Below, piece by piece: positions 38,701-48,720 of a stretch of DNA of 64,000 bases. This stretch comes from Xestospongia muta (taxonomy: Eukaryota > Porifera > Demospongiae > Haplosclerida > Petrosiidae). Numbering within the stretch: the first letter of the stretch is position 1; every line of letters starts with the position of its first letter. Made by a program: the position numbers and the translations under genes. The notes below the pieces were generated by a model. It saw nothing but the letters and a program-made list of their open reading frames with translations, searched no databases and was not told the DNA's origin. The stretch spans positions 17,452,067-17,516,066 of the forward strand of contig OY848918.1 in the NCBI GenBank assembly GCA_963693285.1, written 5' to 3'.

Positions 38701-41700
38701 AGTAACGCTCTTCATACTGACTCATACCAACTTGAGAACCCAGTAAACAAATTTCCTGACACAAGGACATCATTTTGTGGAATTCCTGATGCTGAGACAA
38801 GACAAATTTAACTGGTTTTGAAAAAACACTGGTGATCTACACAACAATTAAAATATGACATGATTTATTTTTATTATGTACCTTGAAATATGTGTCAAGA
38901 CCAAGTTCTCCTTTCTCTTCAAAGGTTTTCTTGCGTAAGACGCAAAAGTTTCACCAACAACAAACGACATTCCTTCATAAGTGGCCATGATTGATGTGGG
39001 TGTGGTTTTACGTTTATGAGGCGTAGTTTGGTTTGCCGGACCAATACTGGTAACAAGTGTAACAGGAAAACATGACGATGGCCATCAATGTACCAAAATA
39101 TCTAGCACAGCAACCGAACAAGCTTAGTACCAGATGTATTTACCTCATCAGCATTGAACTTCAGCCCTTTTGATGTAATGAAACTTATTATGTCATTGTA
39201 TAATTTGTACTTTCAATTCCTTTCTGTGATTGGCTGTATACTGGAGTCAGGTGGTTGATGCTCCTGAAGATACATTTGTCGGGCGGAGTCCATTAAAACA
39301 TCAAAAGCATTGACTGTTGACTCACGTGAGCAGACGTTGTTGTACTTTCAGTTTTCTCATTCACACATACACAATACTTTAAAAACCTGCCAAAAGATGA
39401 TATGACAGGCTGAATGAGCAATGCTGAATCAACAGGGTCCAAAGAGTCCTTTTGAGGTGCAATGTTCGATGACAATAGTTCGTAAGTATGAGGTGACGAC
39501 CCAGGTATTTTCGGCCGTATTATGGTGGTGAAGAAATCTATAAATGTATACTCAACTTCTGGGATTTGAGTAATCATCCAGGGTATCAGCGTTCTCTTAC
39601 AAAACGGCAGAAAAACCGAAACATTGGCAAAATCAGCCATTATAACAAATTTAAACAAAAATAATGAACAAAACCTAATAATGAACCGGGAGGCCGTGTC
39701 ACGTGGGCGGGTAATGGGAAACAATTAATTTAATTGGAATGGCCTTATCATTAGTTAAATAAACTTATTTCCAGCTGTACATTGCTGCTTTATGGTACTA
39801 AATAGAGGAAGATAACAAGACTTACACAATGTCTTGAACTTGCCCTGCACTCACATTTGGTTAGATCTCAAACCATTCCCTTTGTTTTGTAGTCTTTACA
39901 ACCGAATGAGCACGAGAGATTGATGCTATGATAGCGTAGGTCCTCGTTTGTCCCTTCTACTCTCTTTGGCACTCATTTTCTAGCAGCTTCAAGAGTTCTT
40001 GAAACTCTGTGTACTAGCTGTACAACATTTGTTCTCTTATTATGTCTTTTTTGTTTCTAGCTCGGCATAAGACGCAAAAGTTTCACCAACAACAAACAAC
40101 ATTCTTTCATAAGTGGCCATGATTGATGTGGGTGTGGTTTTACGTTTATAAGGCGTAGTTTGGTTTGCCGGACCAATAGCTACAAAATAACGGGTCCTGT
40201 TAGCAGACCTATAGGCACTGCCAACTTTAAACGAGTTACTAAATTTAGCAGCTATCAACAATTATAGAATTATAGAATCTATTGAAAGTGTCTTACTTTC
40301 CCAATCCAGCTCAACTTACTTTTACCAATTACAGAAATGTCAACATGCCAGTGATTCAATTGATCAATAAAACTTGTTCTTTTAATTGTGGTCATGTCAA
40401 TGAAACAAATGTCAATTCATGCTGGAACTCGTTTTCCAATACCAAAGCATATGCTATCACTTGCATCAATTCAAGAAAACTCTGATAAATACCAAACAAG
40501 TGTGACATATTTTTTTATAACTGATTCTACAGCTACTCAAGTAACAATATTTGACAACCAAGGTACAATTGGAAGTACCAAAGTATTGAATAAATGACAA
40601 TCTCAGCCCACCTTCACTACAATGTATTTTGTTATATTTACCAAATACAATGTCAACAATCTCGAAGTTTAGATCTAATGAGTACAATCAACCAGCTGGT
40701 GTATATTATATAGTTTTGACAGCTCTCAACACAGGCTGGTACTATTGTAAGAAGGAATAAGGAGTTGTGGATACAATATTTAAAAACATAGTTCATCAAA
40801 GACATTATAACAATACCAGGCATTAATGTTATCAGATTTATGCCTAGGCCTGTAAACAAATATTTATCTGGTGGTAAGTACAACAGGCTCATTGTTGTGT
40901 TATTTGTAAAGCCTGTTTATCTAGCTAACAGCTTCAACTGAATCACCAATAATCCACAAATAGAGAATTAGTTATCTACTCTAATACTTTTTACTGAGTG
41001 CATTTGTTAAGCAACTTCAGGCAAATTTTTTTCTGTTAGAGCATTCAAACTGGGCCCAGTTAATAGGGCTTCTTTGTGTACTTATTGACTAAAGGACTTG
41101 TCGCTCCTTTAATCTATGCATTTCAGCACCTACAAGGTAATTCTAAATGTTCATCACATTCCAGTGGAACACTAAAAATGCTAATGGTTTTAACAACTTT
41201 CCTCCATCATCTTAAACTTCTACTGACATCATATGGCTCAATAGCAATATTGGTTGCAGATTATATATTATTCAAATCAACTTGGAATGGCATGCCAGAG
41301 TAAGTGAGAGGGTATAGAGGGCACCTATAAACCTTGTCCACAAAATATTATATATATATAACAAGTACATAGGTGAAGAGGACTGTGGGGATCAGCTTCA
41401 TGGCTATTACAATTGTAAAATCAAATCACACAGTTATATAAATATATAGTCTTCTTTCTGTTCAATGTTACTATCATGAATACATACATTTTACACAAAC
41501 ACTATCACAACCAGCAACATTTAAAACATAATAGAGTTCTATGTTCAGCTAGCAAAAGAGTTGATAGGTAACTATTGTAGTTGACTAAGATGTGGTGACA
41601 GTTGAAGACCTATTTATCAACTATCTCTTTGTCATTTTCCTATGAAGATAAGAGATGACAACAACAAGTTGAAAAGAGGTCGATACTCTTACCACAATGC

Positions 41701-44700
41701 AGTTCACCACACTCATGTCAATGGTTCCTCTCACATCCTGGTATTATAGAGAGTGTGATGTTTGGATTTTTCATACTGGTGATGCTAAAGATTGCTTTCT
41801 AATTTGGCACACATTGGCTACAACAATCACGACCATTTGTCACTATTGTATGAGCAGAAACAGAAAAACTTTAATGTATACATACTGCTTAGTAATACTC
41901 TATAGTTCAAAAACCTACGTTACTTCGAGTGTTTCTAGCTTTGAAAAGACATAACAATGCCTTCAGTAGTATGTATTGCAGCTTAGATTCAGCGATCCAC
42001 TTGCTTTAGCTTGGTGTACGAAAAAGTGCTTTACTCTCACGCTACTATATCTCCGTCGTAGTAATGTCTACAGCCAACTTTCAAGATATAGATGTCTACT
42101 TCTCGAACTCATCTTCCTTCTGAACGAACCTTCTCTATACCAATCTGCCTAGTTCTTTCAGTAAAACTCACTCTTTGCTGGTCAACCTAAAAGGTCATTT
42201 TCTAATTCTTCTTGAAATAAATTTCCCTGTCACGTGTATTTGCGCCATTTTGCGGTTTAATAGAATTTCACGTATAATCGGTTAATCAAGTGGAAGGACA
42301 ACAAAGACATTGCAAGGACACTATCACTCAAAGCTGTCAATTTTAATAGAAAGATTCAAGTTCAATATCATGTCGTCAACAGGGAGAGTAGTTGATGTTG
42401 ATAAAGAGTAAATTTCTACATTTGTCACAGCACTAAGGCAGCTTATGGAATTTTGTGACACAGTTCTATGGGATATTTGAATGTTGCAACAACGTCTATG
42501 GGTTTGAAGTTAATCTTACCTTTCAGGACTGGATACAGCTCAACATAAGGATACCACTGGTCTCATAAAGGCCACTGTCTCCATTCTCTGTTACTGTTGT
42601 AAGTAAAAAGGTCTCTGCTCCTAAAACTTCACATTCACCTACATAAAACTATTAGCCTCAAGGTACCAAATCAAATCAAGTTGTGTATAGAGAACGTATT
42701 CATAACATAGTTCTATCAGAGCTATCCTCCATCATATTTCTGTAGGAAAACTTTCCTACCAGTTGTGATTTAAAATAAGAACAGATAGAGAACAAAACTA
42801 CTCAAGCCAACAAAGGAAGTCTGGCCATTATTTGGAGAATCAGAAGGTGTTCTAGCCATTACCTGAGGTATCGAATGTTTATTCTCTACATTTAATGTAA
42901 CTACTCATACTAAAGAAGGATGTCTGGCCTTTATCTGGGGAATCAAAGCTCATTCTTTACCTTGATCTCAATTACTCAAGATTAGAAAAGGAAGTCTGGC
43001 CATTTTCTATGGAATCAAAAGTTCATTTTCTACCTCAAACTCAACTACTCAACTCTAGAGAAACATTGTGGCCATTATCTGTGGAATCAAAGTTCATTCT
43101 TTACCTCTAACTCAATTACTCAACCAAAAGAAAGAAGTATCTGTGGAATTAAAAGTTCATTTAGTACTTTCAAAATACTACTCAGCCCTAAAGAAGGAAG
43201 TCAGAAGTTCATTCTTTACCTCGAATACAACTACTCAACTCTAGAAGGAAGTCTGACCATTACCTGGGGAATAAAAATTCAATCTATACTTCTAACGCAA
43301 CTACTCAACCCTAGAAGGAATTTTGAAAAAATATTATCATGAATACCACTGCTGACAACACATAGAGTAATAACCTCTCTATATACATTAGTGAAATGAT
43401 ATTGAGTTATTTTACCTATCCTTTATAATGTATCATTAGATGTAGCTGTATATTCTATAGTCAATTGATCATAAATACTGACATACCTTTTATGTAGGAC
43501 AAGAGAACTCCTCTTCACTGGGCTGCTTACTGGGGCTATTCTGAAACAGCTCATATACTTATTAAAGCTGGTGCATCACTGGATCCTATTGACAAAGTAA
43601 GTATTTCCATTATTTAAATATGTTGTTATTATTATTCATGACTGTATTTTGTATGTAATGTTGTTATTAATACATGTAATTATGTAGATATTTGTGGTTT
43701 AATCATCTCCTATGAGTTGTTATATGAACATTCCTAAAATAACTACACAGATGAAAGTGATTATTGTAGTAGCTAATATTAACACAAGATGACATAATGA
43801 CTACAAAAACTAAAGTGCCAATTTATTCCCTTAGAAGGTGATGCCTACTTTAATTACTTTACTAGCGAGTCAGCTGAATATTGGGAGAACTTTCACAGAT
43901 TTTCTATCAATAGATCAAATTGATTTTGGTTGCAATAGATATACAAGTAGTACCTTAATTTATTATAAACATTTGAAGGTTAATTCAAGCAAGTTTTAAT
44001 AGTTACAGTTAGACAAAATTTACAGTATAGGCTGTGTCACAGATTTATAACATCAGGATATTCCTAATGATTATTGTTATCATATATTCGTCACATCTGC
44101 CAACTAAGGGATATAATTGAAATATGTTTGCTAGTGTCATATATTATAAGGAAATCATTGCTTTAATGTGTTGTATAGTACTAATGTGTTTATAATTGTG
44201 TATCTACTTGTTGTTTTATCATCTAACATTGATTGTTTTATCATGTAAGCAATATTAACAAACTAAAAATAAGAAATACTCTATCAACTCTGATTATTAA
44301 CTTTGTTTATAATATAATCATTATTACATCAGTTGTTTTTTTAGCTGAAGGCTCTTTACTCTAGTTATATAGGTCTTGGTAAAATCAAACAATCATAAAG
44401 AGTTATGTTGAGATACCTTTAGTGCTTTTTATGTCTCTAACAATCAGTGATATAGTAGACTATGTTATCATTATTGTATTATAACGTGCTTTAACTATGC
44501 TATGAACTTAAACACTGGTTGTCTGCTGGTTTTACATAATTTGTAGTTTCTGACTTCAACTTGCTGATAATCACAGAGACAATAAGTACCTTTGGGTTCT
44601 AAAAGATGCAAAAGCCTTCATTGAGAAGCAGATATGCCAAATTAAGTAAAAAGATAAAATAATGACAGCATACCACTTGAACTCTGTCTATTTGTTTATG

Positions 44701-46559
44701 TATATTCAACTACTACCTACTATTACAACATATGAATGCTAGTAATACCATATATAAGTTAGAATGACATTACCTAACATATATCACAATAATTAGAAAC
44801 AACATGTCTATACAACCCTAGCACTAACTATAATTATAGTCAGTGTCATCACTATGTTTATTCCATGATATAAATTAAATTCTTTGATATTGTATGTGAT
44901 AACATAGTGAATATACTAGGATACTGTTTATTACTTGTAGAAATATGCTCTGATATTTACATTGAGAGAATAATTAGACTTGTATAATAGAATCTTCAGT
45001 ATGAGTGAATCTTTACAAACTACTGCTTGTATTAATCCTAACATTTTATATAACTGTACTGGCATCTTTGTTGTGATGATAATTGATTTCTCTTGCCCAT
45101 GGTCAGCATAATCAATAGTAGACCTCAGTTACAAAGTAATTCACTCAGTATCATATCTTATGATATGTGATATTATTTCATTACACAGGATGATAACACC
45201 CCATTACATGACGCATGCTCTGAGGGTGAACTGGAATGCATCAAATTACTCTTATCAAATGGAGCTGATACTACCATTAAGAACAATAAAGGTAAAACAG
45301 CTGCAGACAAAGTTAAACCTTATGACATTAACAGAGCTACTATATTACATTTGATTGAAGAAGCCAAAAAAGGTAATGTAGTTCATCACAATAGACATGT
45401 ACTTATAGTGTAAGTGATACTAGTATATGAGTATGAGTATCTTATGATACTACTGCCTCATCAATCCAGCTAATTAAATAGATCATAACTATGTTTGTAC
45501 ATACTTGTAATGTCATCTTCTTTAGTATTTTTTTAATATTATCATATTTTGATGTTACATTATGATACATATATTAGTAACATATGCATAGTATTGATAT
45601 AACAAGGTCATTGATCTCTAAAGCTTGATAACAAACAAAGCATACTTGTAGATTATATGTAAGATAGTAATGATGATGGTTCTTTATTAGAATACATTTT
45701 AAACTATTATATAGTATTACAAAGCACAGGTATACATAATATCATCTTGTGTCATCCTCAGCCTTTGATATAAGTAATATTATTATATGGTCATTTGGAA
45801 TTAGAATTATAGCCAATCTCAATATAATTATCAGCATGTTAGCATGTAAGCTACCACAAGTCAAAATTTATCCTCAAGCATTTCATACAGAATTGTTCTC
45901 TCTGTGGCTTGGTTATGAGTAAGATAGCAGTGACAGTTAGATGTCACATGATATCTGATAGATATGAAGACTTGGAACTATAGTATGTATATGAACATCT
46001 AATTGCTCGGCAATGTATTACATATTTTGATTTGTACTCAAATAGTCATTAGTAGAATCTGTTTATTTGTTGTCAGTTTTACAATGCAAAACATCTTTGT
46101 GATGTCTAGTGGTAATACTATTATATCAGTTCATCATTGTAATAGCTTCATATGACAAGTAGTATACTTCAACACTAAGTTGTTTTGTTTCAATAAAAGT
46201 CGAAAATTTTGCATTATTAAGTTTTGTTCTCTTTCTTTCATCTTCCTACAGATTATTCTAAGTTGCTTGACAAAGCTCTTGATGAAGGAAAAATTACAGC
46301 AACATCTCAACATGATAATAATTATATCCTGTCAGATAACATGAAAGTTAATGAAGAATATTCTGACAGCAGATCTAACTGTAGTAATTCTACAACAAGT
46401 TTGAATGTTGAAATTTGGGATGAGAATAAATTAGAAGAGGAAAATAAAGGAGATGATGTGTCTACTACAGTAACGAATGATTTGTTTGGTATATCATTGG
46501 TAAAGTGTATTTTTCTGGTTATTAGATACATCTATTGTAAATACTTACATTATACCTAA
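29659..46559 (+). CDS. Ankyrin-repeat protein gene, ~301 codons
   Basis: Coding starts at ATG 29707 and splices through 29707-29724, 29910-30008, 31875-31973, 37054-37152, 43498-43596, 45189-45372 and 46252-46559. Every junction has GT/AG ends and matching phase, and no stop interrupts the frame. The product has a six-residue leader (MSQDSL), five tandem ankyrin repeats, a short capping extension and an ~100-residue acidic, S/N-rich tail. Ankyrin repeats form stacked helix-loop-helix units that bind other proteins, so this is probably a cytoplasmic or nuclear adaptor; no catalytic domain, signal peptide or membrane segment is seen. Each internal repeat is one 99-nt phase-0 exon, which makes exon duplication frame-neutral. 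The introns carry several transposon relics. Exons hidden in introns cannot be excluded. Confidence 0.8.
29910..30008 (+). CDS. Ankyrin gene exon 3: repeat 1
   Basis: 33 codons, NQQLFQAARHGNIEVVKSTI then EQGADVN. As in many N-terminal ankyrin caps, the TPLH motif is replaced (QLFQA). Acceptor AATAG, donor AAG|GTAAGT. Confidence 0.85.
30020..31870. other. Intron 3 of the ankyrin gene
   Basis: AT-rich, no gene supported; the 75-codon minus ORF at 30136-30363 lacks coding features. Confidence 0.5.
31875..31973 (+). CDS. Ankyrin gene exon 4: repeat 2
   Basis: 33 codons, with TPLIAASENGHTEVVSFIL. Acceptor TATAG, donor AGG|GTAAGT. The decayed duplicate at 7961-8059 matches it together with flanking intron. 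Confidence 0.9.
32436..33545 (+). repeat. 1-kb intron repeat, copy 2
   Basis: Same order of landmarks as copies 1 and 3, extending further right than copy 1 (TAGTGTAGGTTACCTGATAT, then TAACACCTGATATTGTGTAT). Lies in the intron between repeat exons 2 and 3. Confidence 0.85.
33546..35756. other. Intron DNA between two intron-repeat copies
   Basis: No gene supported. About 33740-33900 is GC-richer (GAGCCCCACCCAG, ATGGCGCATAACTCAG) and could be a transposon end. About 35315-35390 resembles the GAAGTGCCTTAGCTTGT part of the 1-kb repeat. ORFs at 34799-34984 and 35509-35781 look incidental. Confidence 0.45.
35757..36712 (+). repeat. 1-kb intron repeat, copy 3
   Basis: Starts at CTTCTTACTTCCCTAATC and ends with the same TTAACACCTGATATTGTG block as copy 2, so copies 2 and 3 are a direct duplication ~3.2 kb apart in one intron. 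Confidence 0.85.
37054..37152 (+). CDS. Ankyrin gene exon 5: repeat 3
   Basis: 33 codons, NTPLHTAAARGHNDVADVLI then KSGASLDA, a near-consensus repeat. Acceptor ATGTAG, donor AAA|GTAAGT. About 160 bp of upstream and 110 bp of downstream intron match the flanks of exon 6. Confidence 0.92.
37690..39050 (-). mobile_element. Decayed transposon with inverted ends, minus-strand coding
   Basis: The left boundary (37695-37750: TTGGTCTGGCAA, CCACGCCTCA, AAAACCACACCCAC) recurs inverted at 39000-39050 (GTGGGTGTGGTTTTACG, GGCGTAGTTTGG, CCGGACCAA). Minus-strand coding between them includes VFSKPVKFVLSQHQEFHKMM, MSQYEERYSVLVCIRDNWKA and GKCVEHT near 38650-38840, an exon at 38206-38454 (GEIHVQDGPDSFDANECLNG, IPPRLKKHGRPN), and a PHD finger. 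Stops and shifts are frequent. It sits in the ankyrin intron, antisense to the gene. Superfamily undetermined. Confidence 0.5.
37805..37972 (-). pseudogene. PHD zinc finger with one ligand codon turned to stop
   Basis: The minus strand reads WYCGQCRNL, DSIVCDSCLTCFHFH, a TGA, then ISLKGPPKSKLWYCRTCY. Spacing fits a C4HC3 PHD finger: two CxxC pairs, the His, and a last CxxC. The in-frame TGA (37880-37882) stands where the Cys after the His is expected, one base change from TGC or TGT. PHD fingers usually bind histone H3 tails, and several transposases carry them. Confidence 0.7.
39060..39640 (-). pseudogene. Unrecognised transposon-like gene, 5' exons
   Basis: An ATG at 39640 opens 115 codons, MADFANVSVFLPFCKRTLIP ... 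DPVDSALLIQPVISSFGRFL, to a stop at 39293. In another frame the coding appears to continue: NAFDVLMDSARQMYLQEHQ, then ISFITSKGLKFNADE with a donor-like GAG|GTAAAT near 39148. The next segment (LVRLLC-stop-IFWYIDGHRHVF) lies at 39070-39125. A GC-rich upstream patch (CCCGCCCACGTGACACGG, minus strand) looks like a promoter. The repeated frame breaks indicate a relic. Confidence 0.45.
40040..40261 (-). pseudogene. Short transposon-end ORF (MATYER...FASYAELE)
   Basis: The minus strand encodes YFVAIGPANQTTPYKRKTTP, then MATYERMLFVVGETFASYAE. The same DNA occurs at 38930-39050 with MATYEGMSFVVGETFASY, and its outer part is inverted at 37695-37750. It looks like the first exon plus terminal repeat of a transposon family. 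The GETFASY-ELE start is reminiscent of FAR1/MULE-type proteins, but this is weak. Confidence 0.4.
40282..41960 (+). pseudogene. Decayed piggyBac-like transposase
   Basis: Scattered plus-strand segments in changing frames match the C-terminal half of piggyBac transposases: GDQLHGYYNCKI (about 41380), VQLAKELIGNYCS (about 41545), HFPMKIRDDNNKLKRGRYSY (about 41635) and the cysteine/histidine-rich tail RECDVWIFHTGDAKDCFLIW (about 41755-41815). The 40282-41300 part has ORFs with no clear motif. Many stops. Located in the intron between ankyrin exons 5 and 6, same strand as the gene. Confidence 0.65.
41970..42780. other. Intron DNA without a supported gene
   Basis: GC slightly above average around 42000-42300 with CACGTG and GCGCCATTTTGCGG words, possibly a transposon end or old promoter. 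No open frame of note. Confidence 0.4.
42790..43325 (+). repeat. Degenerate ~80-bp minisatellite
   Basis: A unit close to CTACTCAACTCTAGAAGGAA, GTCTGGCCATTATCTGGGGA, ATCAAAAGTTCATTCTTTAC and CTC repeats about seven times with internal deletions. It ends just before the duplicated flank of exon 6. Confidence 0.75.
43498..43596 (+). CDS. Ankyrin gene exon 6: repeat 4
   Basis: 33 codons, RTPLHWAAYWGYSETAHILI then KAGASLDP. It shares the GASLD-I-K ending with exon 5, and flanking introns are also related, so one exon is a duplicate of the other. Confidence 0.92.
43720..45180. other. Intron 6 of the ankyrin gene
   Basis: AT-rich, nothing supported. Confidence 0.5.
45189..45372 (+). CDS. Ankyrin gene exon 7: repeat 5 and cap
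   Basis: 61 codons plus one base. NTPLHDACSEGELECIKLLL then SNGADTTIKNNKGKTAADKV is a full repeat, followed by helical ATILHLIEEAKK. An internal GGTAAAAC could act as a donor, but reading through keeps an ankyrin-like cap and the phase-1 end (AAAG|GTAATG) fits exon 8. Confidence 0.85.
46252..46559 (+). CDS. Ankyrin gene exon 8: acidic C-terminal tail
   Basis: Acceptor TTCCTACAG, phase 1. Encodes DYSKLLDKALDEGKITATSQ, then NNYILSDNMKVNEE, an S/N-rich stretch and EIWDENKLEEENKGDD, ending at TAA 46557-46559. DNA from about 46302 onward is homologous to blocks A (3460 on) and B (49610 on). An AATAAA at 46797 is a possible polyadenylation signal. Confidence 0.7.
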
Positions 46560-46584
46560 GCAAACATAAAAAGAAACAAAAACA

Positions 46585-46782
46585 ATGATTCACTTAGAGT
46601 TTCGTCATGAAATTATTCAAGACCTGACAAGACAACTCCAAATGTTGCATTCTCTACTAATGTCAGAACAAGATCACAGAGATTGGATGAGACACCATAT
46701 TATCTACACATATGGCAAAACAGAGATATTGTATGTTATGTACTATACTGAAGAAGGTAAAGACACCTCATATTTTTCATAG
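46585..46782 (+). other. FRHEIIQ ORF after the ankyrin stop codon
   Basis: 65 codons: MIHLEFRHEIIQDLTRQLQM, then SEQDHRDWMRHHIIYTYGKT. It starts 26 nt past the ankyrin stop. It is longer than its shortened relatives in blocks A (3739) and B (49888). No phase-0 acceptor joins it to the ankyrin frame, since the candidate AGs lead straight into stops. Either 3' UTR with fossil coding, or a separate small ORF. Confidence 0.3.
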
Positions 46783-46796
46783 GTGACACATGCTCC

Positions 46797-46802
46797 AATA
46801 AA
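46797..46802 (+). terminator. Possible polyadenylation signal
   Basis: AATAAA, 238 nt after the ankyrin stop codon, followed by T/G-rich sequence. Confidence 0.3.
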
Positions 46803-47335
46803 CTAGCTTTGTGTCCTACTGAATGCTTTCTGTTATATAATGTCAGTGGGCAGTGAAAAGTTGTTCATCATTAGTTGAAATAGATGTTGGAGAATTAGTT
46901 GAAATATTAGAAAGTGCAAATATTATCATTGTACTTGGACAAAGAATAATATTTTGACTGTAAAACAATTGCAATCTTAACCCTTTAGGGACGAGAAGCC
47001 TTTTAACAAACTTACTTCTAACCATGTCATTGAATTTGTCACTACCAATTGATTGTGTAATCTACTTGAAAAGTATAGAATTGTGTTGACTGTTGATTCT
47101 GTGAATGTATAAAAACGTTGTGACAGATGAAATGAATACTTATGTCTCTGAAGGATTCAGCTTTCTTCATCAAATTTAGAATGGACACATCGTATGTCAC
47201 TCAAGAGTAAAGAGATTAAGATATAAATTATGTACACAAGTCTGTACATAGTTTACACTTTATCATAATGAGGTAGATGTTAACCTGCAAATGAATCCTT
47301 GATTTAATATCTTGAGTGACACAGAACTTAAATGA

Positions 47336-48433
47336 AAGGCACTAAAGTGCCGAACCTCGCTGTAGTTTCTAAGTTATTTATAAATTCTATGCCAGCTTAG
47401 GCCCAGCTATGATGTTGTTATTGCAAGAAAATTTATTAACATTCCAGAAGGTGTGGTTATAAAATGGCAAGCTTTGTCATTCTGTATATGCTCATTAATT
47501 GTTGCTTGATTTCTAGCTTTGCCATGTTTGTGAGGCAGTAACTGAATAAGTGATAGTATCATTCAATTCCCAAGCAAGATTAAGTGCTACTTTCGTGATG
47601 AAAAGTTTCTCTGAGTCTTTACATGACTCTTTAAAATCTATCAATATTTCATATACAAAATTTATTGTAACTTGAAGATGAAACCTTCTTTGGAAACGTC
47701 CCGTGGTACAAATATAAATCGATATATTATCTATTAGTAGCAGTCTTTTCAGTGCTTGGAGACGTTTCCTGAATGCGTTACTTCGCTCCAAGTCTACAAA
47801 ACATTTTTCAGAACTTTTCTAATGATTACTTCGACCAACGGCCTTCTGTCTTGCTGATCCGTATTCCTCTGAGATTGTTTACAACATACTAAAAAATCTC
47901 CACGTTAAGTTTTTTACTTTTCGAGAAACGGCACTTGACCTCTGCAGCCTGAAAAAATCTATCAATATTTCATATACAAAATTTATTGTAACTTGAAGAT
48001 GAAACCTTCTTTGGAAACGTCCCGTGGTACAAATATAAATCGATATATTATCTATTAGTAGCAGTCTTTTCAGTGCTTGGAGACGTTTCCTGAATGCGTT
48101 ACTTCGCTCCAAGTCCAAAAAACATTTTTCAGAACTTTTCTAACGATTACTTCGACCAACGGCCTTCTGTCTTGCTGATCCGTATTTCTCTGAGATTGTT
48201 TACAACATACTAAAAAATCTCCACGTTAAGTTTTTTACTTTTCGAGAAACGGCACTTGACCTCTGCAGCCTGAAAATTCTTTTGCGAGTTTTAAGCTTCT
48301 GTTTTCCTTGACGATGTTCTTGACACTACTGTTGTAAAGTCCACATGCTTTTCTATTCGTTGCTAAACGTTGGTAGCTGCTAATGCTTCGGTTGCCAAGT
48401 TATAGCAGTTCAAAAAAAGCAACTCTGGTAACA

Positions 48434-48470
<37 letters not shown>

Positions 48471-48513
48471 ACTACAGTACCCTCGCTATGCGCCCACGCA
48501 CAGCGAGGTTAAC
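47336..48513. mobile_element. 1.2-kb insertion in block B with short inverted ends
   Basis: Block A reads straight through (CTTAAATTTGTAACAG); block B is interrupted after CTTAAAT and resumes at GTAACAG. Near both ends lies AACCTCGCTGT in inverted orientation (about 47355 and 48500). The insert is GC-richer, contains a 321-bp tandem duplication and an AC tract at 48433-48465. Palindromic GGCACTAAAGTGCC marks the left end. No coding or target duplication is clear. An unclassified non-autonomous element is likely. Confidence 0.65.
47639..48280. repeat. Tandem duplication, period 321 bp, two copies
   Basis: 47639-47959 and 47960-48280 are nearly identical (AATCTATCAATATTTCATAT ... GACCTCTGCAGCCTGAAAA). 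A minus-strand frame (ERSNAFRKRLQALKRLLLID) is present in both, but its ends differ. I do not call it a gene. Confidence 0.9.
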
Positions 48514-48539
48514 TAGTAACAGATGTACTTGATTTCATT

Positions 48540-48720
48540 TCATCTTCCAGTGATTTTTGCTGCTGCTCAAGGGTGTCTATTCTTTCGTTAATATTCCAAG
48601 TTTGATACAAATTTCTTTAAACTGGTTTTCCATGCTAGATTGAAAACTTTGAAGAATATTTATACTATGCTGTTGTCAGTGATCTACTGATGGGATGAGG
48701 TAGATAACTGGTCAGGTGAA
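48540..48720 (-). pseudogene. Coiled-coil gene, copy B
   Basis: The same minus-strand coding as 2262-2600 in block A. Here ILQSFQSSMENQFKEICIKL is in one frame, showing that the two parts were one exon. A shift appears further on (near 48590), so this copy is broken at a different place. Separated from its downstream exon (47030-47230) by the 1.2-kb insertion. Confidence 0.5.

Noticed and set aside
47513..48118. Repeated minus ORFs starting ERSNAFRKRLQALKRLLLID
   Set aside because: They exist twice only because the DNA is tandemly duplicated; the ends differ and there is no start codon (TTG) or family.
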